From NCBI GenBank assembly GCA_000276965.1, contig AKKQ01000006.1:1-60200 (forward strand): a stretch of DNA of 60,200 nucleotides. The letters are read 5' to 3'. Each line of letters opens with the position of its first letter. The stretch's first letter is position 1. Under the pieces are notes generated by a model. The model was not told where the DNA came from. It saw only the letters and a program-made list of their open reading frames with translations, and searched no databases. The DNA is from Thiovulum sp. ES (GTDB taxonomy: Bacteria > Campylobacterota > Campylobacteria > Campylobacterales > Thiovulaceae). A program made the translations under genes and the position numbers. Shown here in pieces: positions 16,135 to 25,082 of this stretch.

Positions 16135-19100
16135 TTATTTCAGTTTTTCAATCAAATCGAGAGTTTTTAAGCTCAAGTTTGTGATTTTTTTGAGAAGAGA
16201 AAGAACCTCATCGCGATAGTCGTCAAATTTGTAGTTATCAAACATTTGTGCAATTGTCGGGTCTTTGACTTTTTTCTCTTTGTAGCCGTCAATCACCCAC
16301 TCAATTGCTGAACGATTTCCAAGTTTGTATTGGAAAGCTCGTTCGGGGAAAAAATCCAAAAACTTCTTACTTTTAGATTGTGTTTGAGAAATTTCACCAA
16401 AATCGATTTGGAATTCGGAAACATTTTCAAAATTGATATGCAAATCCAAAAGTTCTTGACCAATTTCAGCAAATTTCCAAAAATCTTCGTAAAATGGAAT
16501 TCGTGGCAAATCCTGTTTCAAATTGATTTCATACTTTTTTCGATATTCGGGAAAATGCAAAACGGCATAAACATAGTGAAAAATATCAATTCGTTCAATA
16601 ATGTCATTATCGGGCTTGACCATTTTGTCATCATCGGGCTTGACCCGTTGATCTTGCTTGACACGGACATCTTCACCATTTTGAGTAGATTGTCGGATCG
16701 AGTCCGACAATGACAAACTGGAGTATTTTTTACGGAATTTTTGCAAACCAAAATCTGTGATATTTTCAATTCTCTTTCCGTCAGAAAAAGTGTGAAGTGG
16801 GAAAGTTTGAGTTTTTTCAAGTGAATCTAAATTTGGAACATTTCCAAAAGCTAAAGCCTGAAAAGGTTTTGAATGCGAACTTCCAGAAACTCCGATAACT
16901 AAATTTTCACTTTTTGAAGTTGGAAAAAATTGTGGTTGCTGTCCTCTGACATCATTTAGCATTGAGTCAAAATATAAGTGCTTGGAAACAAAAGGACGAT
17001 AAAGAGATTTATAAATTTTATCTTTATTAAATTCTGTTTTTAGATTTCGGGCAAATTTCTTTTTTAAATCTCGACTCCATTTAATAGTTGTGTCCCAATT
17101 GTCATCATTTGGCTTGACACTTTTGTCATCATCGGGCTTGACCCGTTGATCTAAAGATTGTCGGATCGAGTCCGACAATGACACACTGGCAGAATTTGAC
17201 AATGACAGGAGAGAGTTATATTTTTCAATAAAAAATCGAACTTTCCAACTTAAAGTCTTTTCAGAAAAATCATAAACCCATTCGTCCCGATTTGTAACGA
17301 CTCCATTTGAGAAATTTCGGAAAATTGCATTTTCATCTTTTCCGTTTTTTGTCTCTTTTGTTCCAAGTGCGATGAGGTCTTCCCAATCGTTTTCCGTCTG
17401 ATTTAACCAATTATGTTTTTTATCTGGAATAATTTGGTCAAATTCCAGTTTTGAAATATCTTTTTTATTCCATTTCAACCAATTTAGTTTATTCTCTTTT
17501 GTCTCAAGTTCATCAAACGGATTTAAATATTTGAGTCGGCATTTTTGACGAGAATCTCTTTTGACTAAAATCAGAATTGCGACACCCGTCTGAATTCCAA
17601 AAACATTGTTCCGTGTTCCCGAAAGTTTGGGGTTTTTCCGAACATTTCCACCCAAATCCAAAACATAAATATCTGTGAAATTCTCAAAAACTTCGGCACG
17701 AAATCCGTCAAGACTTTTGCTATCCAAAAAGCTAGAATTTGTAACAAAACTTATAATTCCACTCTTTCCAATTCGGTCAATTGCCCACCGATAAAATCGC
17801 GAATACATGTCATACATTTTTGTCTTTTGGGCATTCGACTTTTTCACAAAAGTATCTTTTATCCGTTTGTCAATGTGTGGATAAGATTTGTTTTTATTAT
17901 TATCATTTTCGTTTTGCTGATTTGCATTGTATGGAGGATTTCCGATAATTACGGTAAAGTCGGATTCTTCCTGCTTCTCAATTCGCTCTAAATTCTCTTC
18001 AGAAAAATCAAATGCAAGTTGCCCAGCCGAATTTTGTATCAACTCCAAAGTATCCACAAAACTTATATTTTTAAACTCTGCTCCCTTTCCCATTTTCTGA
18101 AAATATAAGTATTCCAAATTCAAATTCGCAATGTAATACGGCAAAATCGAAATCTCATTTGCAAACAACTCATTTTTAAACTTAAATTCCAAATCTTTTT
18201 TCGGCAAATAGTCGATGATTTGAGTCATAAAAGTTCCCGTTCCCGTGGAAGGATCAAGAATATTCACATTCCGAGAAGCTAGAGTTTTGTCAAAATTTTT
18301 GTAAAGCACCTCATCGGTAAATTTGATCATAAAATCGACAATTTCCAACGGAGTATAGACAATTCCGAGTGTGTCTGCCCGTTTCGGATTATAAGCTTTG
18401 TAAAACTCTTCATACAAAATATTCAGAAATTTCTGTTTCTCTTTTTGCTCTTTCAACACCGACGAATGGGAACGAATTGCCGAATAATAATAATTTATAT
18501 TCTCAAAAAGTTCCTTTTTCTGAAAACGGTCAAATATCGCATTTTCCAATTCTCCAAGCTTTTTTGCAATATTGTTGCTTCCGTGAAAATCTGACTCGTC
18601 AAATACCGTTTTAAAAATATCTTCCGTCAAAATGTGCTGAATCAACATCTCAAAAATCTCATTTTCCGAAATATTTTTATCAATCGAGTTTTGACAAATC
18701 TCCAAAAATTCAGAATATTTCTTTTGGAATTCCCTATTTTCTGTTTTATTTTTTGCTATCTTTTCTCTCAAAACTTCGACAAGTTTCGGCACATCTTCCG
18801 TAAATTGCGAAAGTGCCTTTTCAAATTCTAAAATTTCCTCGTTTCTAAAATTCAGGAATTCTGAAAGCAGATTTTCCAAATTTTCCGATTTTTCCATCGA
18901 AATATCCAAAACCGTCGAACCATTCTGAATTAAAACTGCCCGTTTTGAGTCTTCAAAAATGATATTCGATGTCGGATACCCCTTTTTGATTTTTTTCTCA
19001 ATTTCTAAATCTAAATCATCTTTTTGATCTTTTGCTTCCCAAAATCCGAAATCAAATCGAAACTGATTTTTCAAAGTTCCGTCTGGCCTCACCCGACTAT

Positions 19101-19257
19101 TTTTTGAATATGGAATTTCTGCCACAAAACTTAAATTTTGCTCACTTGCCACATTTTCAACTAAAGTTTCAAATGCCCGTCGAATCGAACTCTCGTTTTC
19201 CGAAAAATGCGAAAGCTCTTCTAACTTTTTGTAATATTTTTCAATTTCTGTCTTCAT
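16135..19257 (-). CDS. Fused restriction-modification enzyme (N6-adenine methylase, type ISP/IIG-like) with palindromic insertions
   Basis: A 1040-residue protein. The N-terminal region (about 1-130) resembles RM nuclease/coupler domains (VRPDGTLKNQFRFDFGFWEAKD). The central N6-adenine methylase has the SAM-binding LDPSTGTGTFM (about 335) and catalytic VIIGNPPYNAN (about 435). The C-terminus is target-recognition-like and ends with SAIEWVIDGYKEKKVKDPTI, as in type ISP-like proteins. No helicase motifs are seen, so it would be a single-chain IIG-like enzyme. The FWEAKD stretch could supply a PD-(D/E)xK-like nuclease. Two in-frame repeats (16601-16720, 17101-17210) add low-complexity residues (SLSDSIRQS, DQRVKPDDDK). 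It carries antisense GATGAGGTC at 17371. Confidence 0.8.
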   Translation of the reverse strand: MKTEIEKYYKKLEELSHFSENESSIRRAFETLVENVASEQNLSFVAEIPYSKNSRVRPDGTLKNQFRFDFGFWEAKDQKDDLDLEIEKKIKKGYPTSNIIFEDSKRAVLIQNGSTVLDISMEKSENLENLLSEFLNFRNEEILEFEKALSQFTEDVPKLVEVLREKIAKNKTENREFQKKYSEFLEICQNSIDKNISENEIFEMLIQHILTEDIFKTVFDESDFHGSNNIAKKLGELENAIFDRFQKKELFENINYYYSAIRSHSSVLKEQKEKQKFLNILYEEFYKAYNPKRADTLGIVYTPLEIVDFMIKFTDEVLYKNFDKTLASRNVNILDPSTGTGTFMTQIIDYLPKKDLEFKFKNELFANEISILPYYIANLNLEYLYFQKMGKGAEFKNISFVDTLELIQNSAGQLAFDFSEENLERIEKQEESDFTVIIGNPPYNANQQNENDNNKNKSYPHIDKRIKDTFVKKSNAQKTKMYDMYSRFYRWAIDRIGKSGIISFVTNSSFLDSKSLDGFRAEVFENFTDIYVLDLGGNVRKNPKLSGTRNNVFGIQTGVAILILVKRDSRQKCRLKYLNPFDELETKENKLNWLKWNKKDISKLEFDQIIPDKKHNWLNQTENDWEDLIALGTKETKNGKDENAIFRNFSNGVVTNRDEWVYDFSEKTLSWKVRFFIEKYNSLLSLSNSASVSLSDSIRQSLDQRVKPDDDKSVKPNDDNWDTTIKWSRDLKKKFARNLKTEFNKDKIYKSLYRPFVSKHLYFDSMLNDVRGQQPQFFPTSKSENLVIGVSGSSHSKPFQALAFGNVPNLDSLEKTQTFPLHTFSDGKRIENITDFGLQKFRKKYSSLSLSDSIRQSTQNGEDVRVKQDQRVKPDDDKMVKPDNDIIERIDIFHYVYAVLHFPEYRKKYEINLKQDLPRIPFYEDFWKFAEIGQELLDLHINFENVSEFQIDFGEISQTQSKSKKFLDFFPERAFQYKLGNRSAIEWVIDGYKEKKVKDPTIAQMFDNYKFDDYRDEVLSLLKKITNLSLKTLDLIEKLK
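16601..16720 (-). repeat. Palindromic repeat inserted in frame in the RM gene (insert 1)
   Basis: On the minus strand this reads as the 5' half of the dispersed element (ATTGTCGGA/TCCGACAAT, then TCAAAATGGTGAAGAT) followed by repeated GGTCAAGCCCGATGATGAC-type units. It is translated without a frame break and adds a Lys/Asp/Arg-rich segment between conserved parts of the enzyme. Confidence 0.8.
17101..17210 (-). repeat. Palindromic repeat inserted in frame in the RM gene (insert 2)
   Basis: This is a second, partly different copy of the same element, again containing ATTGTCGGA/TCCGACAAT and the unit encoding DQRVKPDDDK. Both inserts lie in the C-terminal half, in predicted loop positions, and neither breaks the frame. 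This resembles the protein-tolerated palindromic elements known from Rickettsia. Confidence 0.8.
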
Positions 19258-19350
19258 GATTTCGATTTTATCAGATTTTGGGGTTCAGTTTTTAAAGAAT
19301 TGCATGAAATCTACATCTCGCAAGTTCTGGCGAACTTTAGAAAATATTCT

Positions 19351-19854
19351 TTAAAATCTCTTTTTTCCACGATCAAGAAAACGGATGTAGTTTTTTTGGA
19401 ATTCAGAAATGTCATTTTTATTTTCAGTTTTCACAACAATTCCGTAGCCGTTTTCAAAAATATCACTTTTTACAATTGGAGTTGAAAAAATATACAAAAT
19501 TTTTGAGTCAAGCAGAATTCCTGAAAAAGAGAAATTTTCTCCACGATGAGGTTCAGTTTTATAAATGTAGATGTTTTTGTAGAGTCGCAGTTTTTCAATA
19601 TCTCCGTCTAAATTTGGAGAAATCAAAAAAATTTCACCACCACGATTTAAAAATTTTCGGAAAGAGTAAAAAAAACGATCATCTTCTATTCTGTTTGAGA
19701 CAATTAGGATTTGAGAGGAGTTTTTTAAATCTCTACGAAAAGAGTCTAAAAAATATTCACTTTTCTCGGGCAAGATAAAAATCTCCCCAAAAAGAGAGAT
19801 TCCCGAAAAAAGCAAAATAAAAACTTTATGCGAAAACTGTTCCACCATCAACAA
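19351..19854 (-). CDS. Exported protein of unknown function, possibly phospholipase D-like fold
   Basis: A 167-residue product with a hydrophobic leader (about 8-24) followed by alternating strands and helices. The order (SQILIVSNRIEDDRFFYSFR, RGGEIFLISP, then ILLDSKILYIFSTPIVKSD) recalls a single PLD-like half-domain, but the HxK motif is replaced by LDSK, so catalysis is doubtful. The start is uncertain: the listed ATG overlaps the end of the FabL-like gene by 29 bp, and an internal TTG is possible. It carries GATGAGGTT at 19545. Confidence 0.5.
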   Translation of the reverse strand: MLMVEQFSHKVFILLFSGISLFGEIFILPEKSEYFLDSFRRDLKNSSQILIVSNRIEDDRFFYSFRKFLNRGGEIFLISPNLDGDIEKLRLYKNIYIYKTEPHRGENFSFSGILLDSKILYIFSTPIVKSDIFENGYGIVVKTENKNDISEFQKNYIRFLDRGKKRF

Positions 19855-20590
19855 TAAATGTTTGTCCAGTAATCCAACTAGCTTTTTCAGTTGTCAAGAA
19901 ATATGTTATTCCCGAAAGATCATCAGGTAAGCCCATTCTTGAAAGAGGCGACCGTTTTACAACTTCTGCCTTGACCTCATCATAGTTTGGAAATTTTTTG
20001 AGTGCATCTGTGTCGATTGGACCACCAGAAACTGCATTGACTCGAATTCCTTTTTCACCTAATTCTTGAGAGGCATATCGAACAACTGTTTCAACAGCAG
20101 CCTTAGAATTTCCGTGTCCTGTGTAATTTGGTGTGAAAACAAGATTTCCTGTTGAAGATAGCGAAATGACTGAACCACCTCCAACTTTTTCCATTCTTTT
20201 AACAGCTTCTTGAGTTCCAACAATGAAAGATGTTACCGTCGCTGTGTAAATATTTGTGAGTCCTTTTGGTTTGAGTCGCATAAATGGTCCAAATCCTCCA
20301 ACAACTGAACGACCCGAAATAATCGCATTTGATACAAAAAAATCTACTCGCTCAAAATCTTCATCAATTTTTTTAAATAAATCTTTGTAAGTTTCAGGCT
20401 CTAAAATATTCAACTGGTAAGCTCGGTATTTTCCGCCATGTTTTTCAGTTAAATCTTTCACCATTTCATCAGCAATTTCCGAATTACTATTGTAAGTGAA
20501 AGCGACATCAATTCCATTACTTGCAAATTCCTCTACAATTGCCCGACCAATTCCTCGAGTTCCTCCACTAATTACAAGAGTTTTTCTCAT
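19826..20590 (-). CDS. SDR oxidoreductase, FabL-like enoyl-ACP reductase
   Basis: A 254-residue Rossmann-fold enzyme with the cofactor motif SGGTRGIGRA (about 8-17), FVSNA and a C-terminal ITGQTFIVDGG. The active site reads YTGHGNSK, that is Tyr-x6-Lys, the spacing of enoyl-ACP reductases rather than the Tyr-x3-Lys of ordinary SDRs, so a FabL-type role in fatty acid elongation is likely. An SDR of this kind next to dapA is conserved in Campylobacter. Its start overlaps the end of the repeat-protein gene by four bases. GATGAGGTC occurs at 19973, read as Asp-Glu-Val. Confidence 0.8.
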   Translation of the reverse strand: MRKTLVISGGTRGIGRAIVEEFASNGIDVAFTYNSNSEIADEMVKDLTEKHGGKYRAYQLNILEPETYKDLFKKIDEDFERVDFFVSNAIISGRSVVGGFGPFMRLKPKGLTNIYTATVTSFIVGTQEAVKRMEKVGGGSVISLSSTGNLVFTPNYTGHGNSKAAVETVVRYASQELGEKGIRVNAVSGGPIDTDALKKFPNYDEVKAEVVKRSPLSRMGLPDDLSGITYFLTTEKASWITGQTFIVDGGTVFA

Positions 20591-21102
20591 CTCTCTAAAG
20601 CCTCCTTTGCTTTTTTAACAATATCTGGGTCTTCATGTTGAGCTAGTTTTTTAAGAACAAATTTAGGAACTTCCCAAGATTCCGCAATTTCACCAAGAAC
20701 TTCTAAATTTTCTCCATATTTTTCAATAATTAGATTTAAAATCTCGTTCGGCTCTTCAACTTCCAAATTATCAAAACGATTTACAATTGCTTTTAAAATA
20801 TCTGTTGTAGGACTGTTTTCAATAATATTTCGGATTGTATCTTCTGAAACTCTCGCAATATTATTACTTAATACTCTTTCAACAACTTCAGGTTCATTAT
20901 CTTTTGCTAAGAGTTCAACAACATCTTCAGGAATTTTGTCGTAATATGCAATTGCTTTTCGGACTGCGGGATTTGTGCTATTCGCTAATTTTTGGTAAAG
21001 TTCAGCAAGACTCTCATAATCACCAATTCTATCCGCAATTGTTTCAAGTAATTCATATCCAACAGGAAATTCTAAATCATCAATAACTAATTTTACTTTC
21101 AT
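20587..21102 (-). CDS. HEAT-like helical repeat protein
   Basis: A 171-residue acidic protein made of short helical pairs with a recurrent pattern of [23 protein letters not shown] and [12 protein letters not shown], typical of HEAT/ARM-like repeats. It probably acts as a protein-binding scaffold in the cytoplasm. It overlaps dapA and the FabL-like gene by about four bases on each side, so the three form one operon. The specific partner is unknown. Confidence 0.6.
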   Translation of the reverse strand: MKVKLVIDDLEFPVGYELLETIADRIGDYESLAELYQKLANSTNPAVRKAIAYYDKIPEDVVELLAKDNEPEVVERVLSNNIARVSEDTIRNIIENSPTTDILKAIVNRFDNLEVEEPNEILNLIIEKYGENLEVLGEIAESWEVPKFVLKKLAQHEDPDIVKKAKEALER

Positions 21103-21983
21103 TTTAAAACCTCATATTTTTGTAGAGTTTTTTCAAGTTTTTTCATATTTTCTAAACTTGGTGGAGTGAGTGGAAGTCGATATTCAAGAGTTGGAAGAAG
21201 CCCAGCAAGATGCATAATTGCTTTAATTGGAATTGGATTCGACTCAACAAAAAGCACACTATTTATTTCACTCAACTCTTGATTTATATCTCGACCTTTT
21301 TGGAAATCACCATTTTGAACAGCTTTTACAAGTTCCGCCATTTTGTTTGGTAAAAGATTTGCCGTTACAGAAATCACACCATTTCCGCCAGAAGCAAGAA
21401 TTTGGTAATTTATCGCATCATCACCACTGATAATATCAAGATTTGGAATATTTCGTAATTCAACAACTCGGTGAAGCGAACCACTTGCCTCTTTGATTGA
21501 AAAAATATTTTCAACTCGTTCGTGTAATTTTTTTACAACTTCAGGGGAAATATCGCTACCTGTTCGACCTGGAACATTGTAAAGCATCACAGGAATTTTT
21601 ACAGAATCTGCAATCGCTTTGTAGTGTAAAAAGAGACCTTCTGCTGTTGGTTTGTTATAGTATGGAGAGACTGAAAGAATTGCATCAGCTCCAGCTTTTT
21701 CGGCAAATTTTGCAAGATTCATCGCTTCAATTGTGCTGTTGCTTCCCGCACCTGCAAGAACTTTTGTTTCGCTATTTTTTGTAACTTCGATTGCAATTTC
21801 AATACATCGCTGGTGTTCGTCATGTGAAAGAGTCGCACTCTCTCCAGTCGTTCCAACTGGCACAACCCAATCTGTTCCAAGTCTCATCTGTCTTTCGATG
21901 AGGTCGCCATAAGTTTTCTCATCAACTTTTCCGCCACTAAAAGGGGTAATAAGTGCGGTCATCGATCCTCTTGGTCTAATCAT
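21099..21983 (-). CDS. dapA: 4-hydroxy-tetrahydrodipicolinate synthase
   Basis: A 294-residue TIM-barrel aldolase that condenses pyruvate with aspartate semialdehyde in lysine and diaminopimelate synthesis. It has SMTALITPF at the start, [14 protein letters not shown] (about 43-56), [16 protein letters not shown] and the Schiff-base lysine in FSIKEASG. The start is placed at ATG 21983 because GGAGG (21989-21993) lies six bases upstream; an upstream in-frame ATG at 22022 would include this site. Motif word at 21897 (antisense, read as Asp-Leu-Ile). Confidence 0.93.
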   Translation of the reverse strand: MIRPRGSMTALITPFSGGKVDEKTYGDLIERQMRLGTDWVVPVGTTGESATLSHDEHQRCIEIAIEVTKNSETKVLAGAGSNSTIEAMNLAKFAEKAGADAILSVSPYYNKPTAEGLFLHYKAIADSVKIPVMLYNVPGRTGSDISPEVVKKLHERVENIFSIKEASGSLHRVVELRNIPNLDIISGDDAINYQILASGGNGVISVTANLLPNKMAELVKAVQNGDFQKGRDINQELSEINSVLFVESNPIPIKAIMHLAGLLPTLEYRLPLTPPSLENMKKLEKTLQKYEVLK

Positions 21984-22045
21984 TTTTTCCTCCAAAGAAA
22001 TTCTTTTTTTATTGTAACTCATTTGAGATTTGAAAATGAAAAAAT

Positions 22046-23593
22046 CTATAATTTTTCTAAAACTTTATGGAGTGAAGTATCCTCACCAAGAAGTCTCTTA
22101 AAAATAATGTAGTTTGCTAAAACTTTTTTTCCATATTTTCTGGTTTCACCATAAGTTAAAGTTTCGAGTGAGAGAAATGGTTCATATTTCCCTTCTTTAA
22201 ATTTTTGCCGTTTCACCCGTTTTGCATAACTTGCCCCTGCATTATAAGCATATGCAATAAGAAGTGGGTGATCGAACGATCTTTTTAAATCTTTTAAATG
22301 GTGAAGGGAATATTCGACACTCTTTTTAAATTGAAACATATCTTCATACTCAATTTTCTCACCACGATTTTTTGCAATGTCATCAACAAGAAAAGGCATC
22401 ATTTGCATACTTCCAAGAGCATAAGCAATAGAAATTACAGATGGGATAAAACGACTCTCTTGTCGAGAAATTGCTAATAGAATTGCCTGTAAATCAAGAT
22501 TTTCGCCAACCATATATTTTTGTAATTCCGTTGGAAAAGATTGAATTCTGTATCTATTTCCTCTCTGCATTAAATAGTAGTAAATTTCCCACTGATTTTT
22601 ATTTTTAAATTTTTCAGCAAGTTTGAGAATCTCATCCGAACTATTTTTTGAAATTGAGTGAAGAAATTTTTGCCACTGAAAAGGATTTGAAGAGTCTAAA
22701 TCGATTTCCCCTTTTTCTGCCAAATCAACACCAGAAAGATAGCCATCAATTTTTTTACCGAGAGTTTCGTGGGCATAAATTGTATAGATATTTATATCCC
22801 AGCTTTTTACGAGTTTTTCCAGATATTTTTTATCATTCGAGAGCATAAACATCCAAAATTTCGCTTCATCTTTATACTCTTGATAATAAGCGACCTCATC
22901 GGCAACTTTGAAAAATTGGAATGCCTTATCCTCTAAACCTTTTTGAATGTAAAAATAGGCGAGTCGCAAAAGTGCTTTTCCGCTAATATTTTTTGATGGT
23001 TCTAATTCGAGAAAACTCTTTTTAATTTTATGAAAATTTCCATAAGCAAGAACAGTCGCTACAAACTTCTCAAATCTATTTTTATCTTTTTGCAAACCTC
23101 TGAGAAAATTTGGTGAAAGTTCTGTATCAATTCGGACATCTTTTCGTTTTTGCGGTGCAATTCCTAGAAAAATATCAAGATAAATTTCTGGATATTTGTA
23201 AAGAGTCTTTGTCATACTCTGTTTGTAGTAAAAACTTTTTGTTAAATACTCTATCTTCTCATCTTTTTCAAAATGCTTCTGCATAAAATATTTTGCAATT
23301 CCTGAAGAATTGTTTGAGAGAAATCTCGGAGTTATGCACATTTTTGGCATTTCTGAGATTTTAACATCACAAGGATTACTCTTTTCTGGAAAATATTTAT
23401 CAATTCTCCAAGTTGAGCGATGAACTAAATTATAAGCCCTCTCCTTCTGATCTTTTGAGACATTTTGTTGCAAAAATTGCCAAATGTAAAAATCCCGTGC
23501 ATAACCTTTAGGATAACTCTCAATTTCGGAAAGTGTGATTTCACGACTCCAAATTGAACTTATAAACAAAATAAGAAAATATAAAACTTTCAA
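22046..23593 (-). CDS. slt: Soluble-type lytic murein transglycosylase
   Basis: A 515-residue periplasmic enzyme with a signal peptide (about 1-16), a long alpha-helical superhelix of TPR-like repeats (about 20-360) and a C-terminal SLT lysozyme-like domain (about 365-510). The catalytic glutamate lies in AISRQESRF. The supporting motifs [10 protein letters not shown] and AYNAG are present. It cleaves peptidoglycan to anhydromuropeptides. Length and layout match Campylobacter Slt70 homologues. GATGAGGTC occurs at 22892. Confidence 0.88.
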   Translation of the reverse strand: MKVLYFLILFISSIWSREITLSEIESYPKGYARDFYIWQFLQQNVSKDQKERAYNLVHRSTWRIDKYFPEKSNPCDVKISEMPKMCITPRFLSNNSSGIAKYFMQKHFEKDEKIEYLTKSFYYKQSMTKTLYKYPEIYLDIFLGIAPQKRKDVRIDTELSPNFLRGLQKDKNRFEKFVATVLAYGNFHKIKKSFLELEPSKNISGKALLRLAYFYIQKGLEDKAFQFFKVADEVAYYQEYKDEAKFWMFMLSNDKKYLEKLVKSWDINIYTIYAHETLGKKIDGYLSGVDLAEKGEIDLDSSNPFQWQKFLHSISKNSSDEILKLAEKFKNKNQWEIYYYLMQRGNRYRIQSFPTELQKYMVGENLDLQAILLAISRQESRFIPSVISIAYALGSMQMMPFLVDDIAKNRGEKIEYEDMFQFKKSVEYSLHHLKDLKRSFDHPLLIAYAYNAGASYAKRVKRQKFKEGKYEPFLSLETLTYGETRKYGKKVLANYIIFKRLLGEDTSLHKVLEKL

Positions 23594-23639
23594 ATGAAAA
23601 ACTCCTTTTTTTGACTTTGTAAAATTCTAACAATTTTGT

Positions 23640-23870
23640 TTGGCAAAAAAAGTTGTTTTTTATGAATTAATAATTTCTAACTTGTTTACATGTGAAAAAA
23701 TCATATTTCCAAAAGCTTTAAAAGTTCAGGAAATTTTTTTTCAAAATAGTGCGGTTGAGACTCAAGTTGGTTTTTTGGTGAAATCAGATTTTTACAAGAT
23801 GAGAGTGAAAATTGAATTGTCGGAGAAATCCGACAATGACACGACTATTAAAAAAATCGCCAATAAATAA
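23640..23870 (+). CDS. Doubtful small open frame ending in a palindromic repeat
   Basis: A 76-codon frame from a TTG without an obvious ribosome binding site. It overlaps the end of the convergent Nramp-like gene by 23 bp. Its last 25 codons include the palindrome at 23816-23837. The product resembles no family. It may be chance coding or a decayed gene extended by the repeat. Confidence 0.2.
   Translation: MAKKVVFYELIISNLFTCEKIIFPKALKVQEIFFQNSAVETQVGFLVKSDFYKMRVKIELSEKSDNDTTIKKIANK
23816..23837. repeat. Isolated ATTGTCGGA/TCCGACAAT palindrome
   Basis: ATTGTCGGA (23816-23824) and TCCGACAAT (23829-23837) with a GAAA loop. This is the same left arm as the 74-bp dispersed element, but without its second half. 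It sits ten bases before the stop codon of the Nramp-like gene on the other strand and may serve as its terminator. Confidence 0.75.
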
Positions 23871-25071
23871 AAGCTAAACTAAAAATAGTTAAAAGAACTA
23901 AGCCTATTTTTGCATGAATTAAAAGCCAAAATGGTGGTTGGAATTCCTGCGGAACAGATTTGTGTGTAATAACTTTATAGTTTATAAAAGCGAGAATTGG
24001 TGCTGTTACAAAAGAGATTGTTGTCGCAATATCAACAAGAAATCCCATGCTTTTTGTGAAATATCCAATAATTACGAGAGAACCAAAAACAACAAAAGCC
24101 AACCAAAGATAATTTAGAATTTCCAATTTTTTGACATTTGGAAAAAGAACTTTAAAAGTTGGTTTGAAAATTCGGCTGTAAGCATCTAAACACATGAGAG
24201 TTGTGCTAAACATTGTTGTGATTGAAGCGACCGCAATTACAGGATAAGCCCAATCGCCGATGGAACTTGTGTATAAATTTACGAGTTGTTCGGCAAAAAC
24301 CGTGCCTTTTGGAGAAAAGACCTCATCGCTACCATACATAACAAAAGCACCGAGAGACAAAAATCCAATTGCAATGAAAAGAGTTCCAAAATATCCTATA
24401 TTGAAATCACGAAGTGCTTCGTGGAGAGAAATCTTTTTACCACTCTCTTTCTGTTTTGCACTTGACCAAAGTGAATGCCAAACAGAAATATCGATCGGTG
24501 CAGGCATCCAGCCGATAAATGCAATCAAAAATGCAATATGAACCGTGTTTGAGAAATCAAAATCAGCAAAAGATATTTTCTCAAATTCAAAAACCGTTCC
24601 AACCGCTATTATTGTAGAGATTGTAAGAGCAAGAATAATAAATTTGATAACTGTGTCGATGAGGTCGTATCGTCCAATTGAGACAATCGCCGTTGAAATT
24701 GCCAAAAGTCCAATACTGATTTGGAAAAGTGAAAAATCCAATCCAAAAATATACCCAACTAAACTTGCCGTTACAATTGTTACTGCCGACTGAATTGTTA
24801 GCATTGTAAGAATTGTTAAAACTCCGTAAAGAGCAACAGCCCATTTTCCAACTTTTTGATAGCCCTGAATCAAATTTTCACCCGTCGCCGAAACATACCG
24901 AGGTGCAAATTCAAAAAATGGATATTTGACAATATTTGCCAAAATCAAAACTCCGATAAGTGCAAATCCGAATTCCGCACCTGCTTTTGTCGATTGCACA
25001 ATATGAGAAACACCAACAGCAGCTCCAGCCCATAGCAGACCCGGCCCAATTGTTTGTAGAAATTTAAAAAT
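23848..25071 (-). CDS. Nramp-like divalent metal transporter with non-standard start
   Basis: A polytopic membrane protein (about 407 residues, about 11 helices) of the Nramp-related family whose first helix reads GPGLLWAGAAVGVSHIVQSTKAG. This conserved start lies upstream of the first normal in-frame codon (GTG 24999). The frame stays open to an in-frame TGA at 25075-25077 and has no ATG, GTG or TTG there. An AAAGGA site (25079-25084) precedes ATT 25071 by seven bases, so an ATT start is possible. Alternatively the ATG at 25078 was used before a one-base change in the A/T runs at about 25063-25075 put it out of frame. The latter could reflect phase variation or a sequencing error. Motif words occur at 24319 and 24658. 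Confidence 0.7.
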   Translation of the reverse strand: MFKFLQTIGPGLLWAGAAVGVSHIVQSTKAGAEFGFALIGVLILANIVKYPFFEFAPRYVSATGENLIQGYQKVGKWAVALYGVLTILTMLTIQSAVTIVTASLVGYIFGLDFSLFQISIGLLAISTAIVSIGRYDLIDTVIKFIILALTISTIIAVGTVFEFEKISFADFDFSNTVHIAFLIAFIGWMPAPIDISVWHSLWSSAKQKESGKKISLHEALRDFNIGYFGTLFIAIGFLSLGAFVMYGSDEVFSPKGTVFAEQLVNLYTSSIGDWAYPVIAVASITTMFSTTLMCLDAYSRIFKPTFKVLFPNVKKLEILNYLWLAFVVFGSLVIIGYFTKSMGFLVDIATTISFVTAPILAFINYKVITHKSVPQEFQPPFWLLIHAKIGLVLLTIFSLAFIYWRFF

Positions 25072-25082
25072 TTTTCATTCCT

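Noticed and set aside
16135-19257. Classical type I or full type ISP restriction enzyme
   Set aside because: No helicase motifs are present in the protein and no separate HsdS or HsdR gene lies beside it, so I kept the description as a fused methylase with ISP/IIG-like features.
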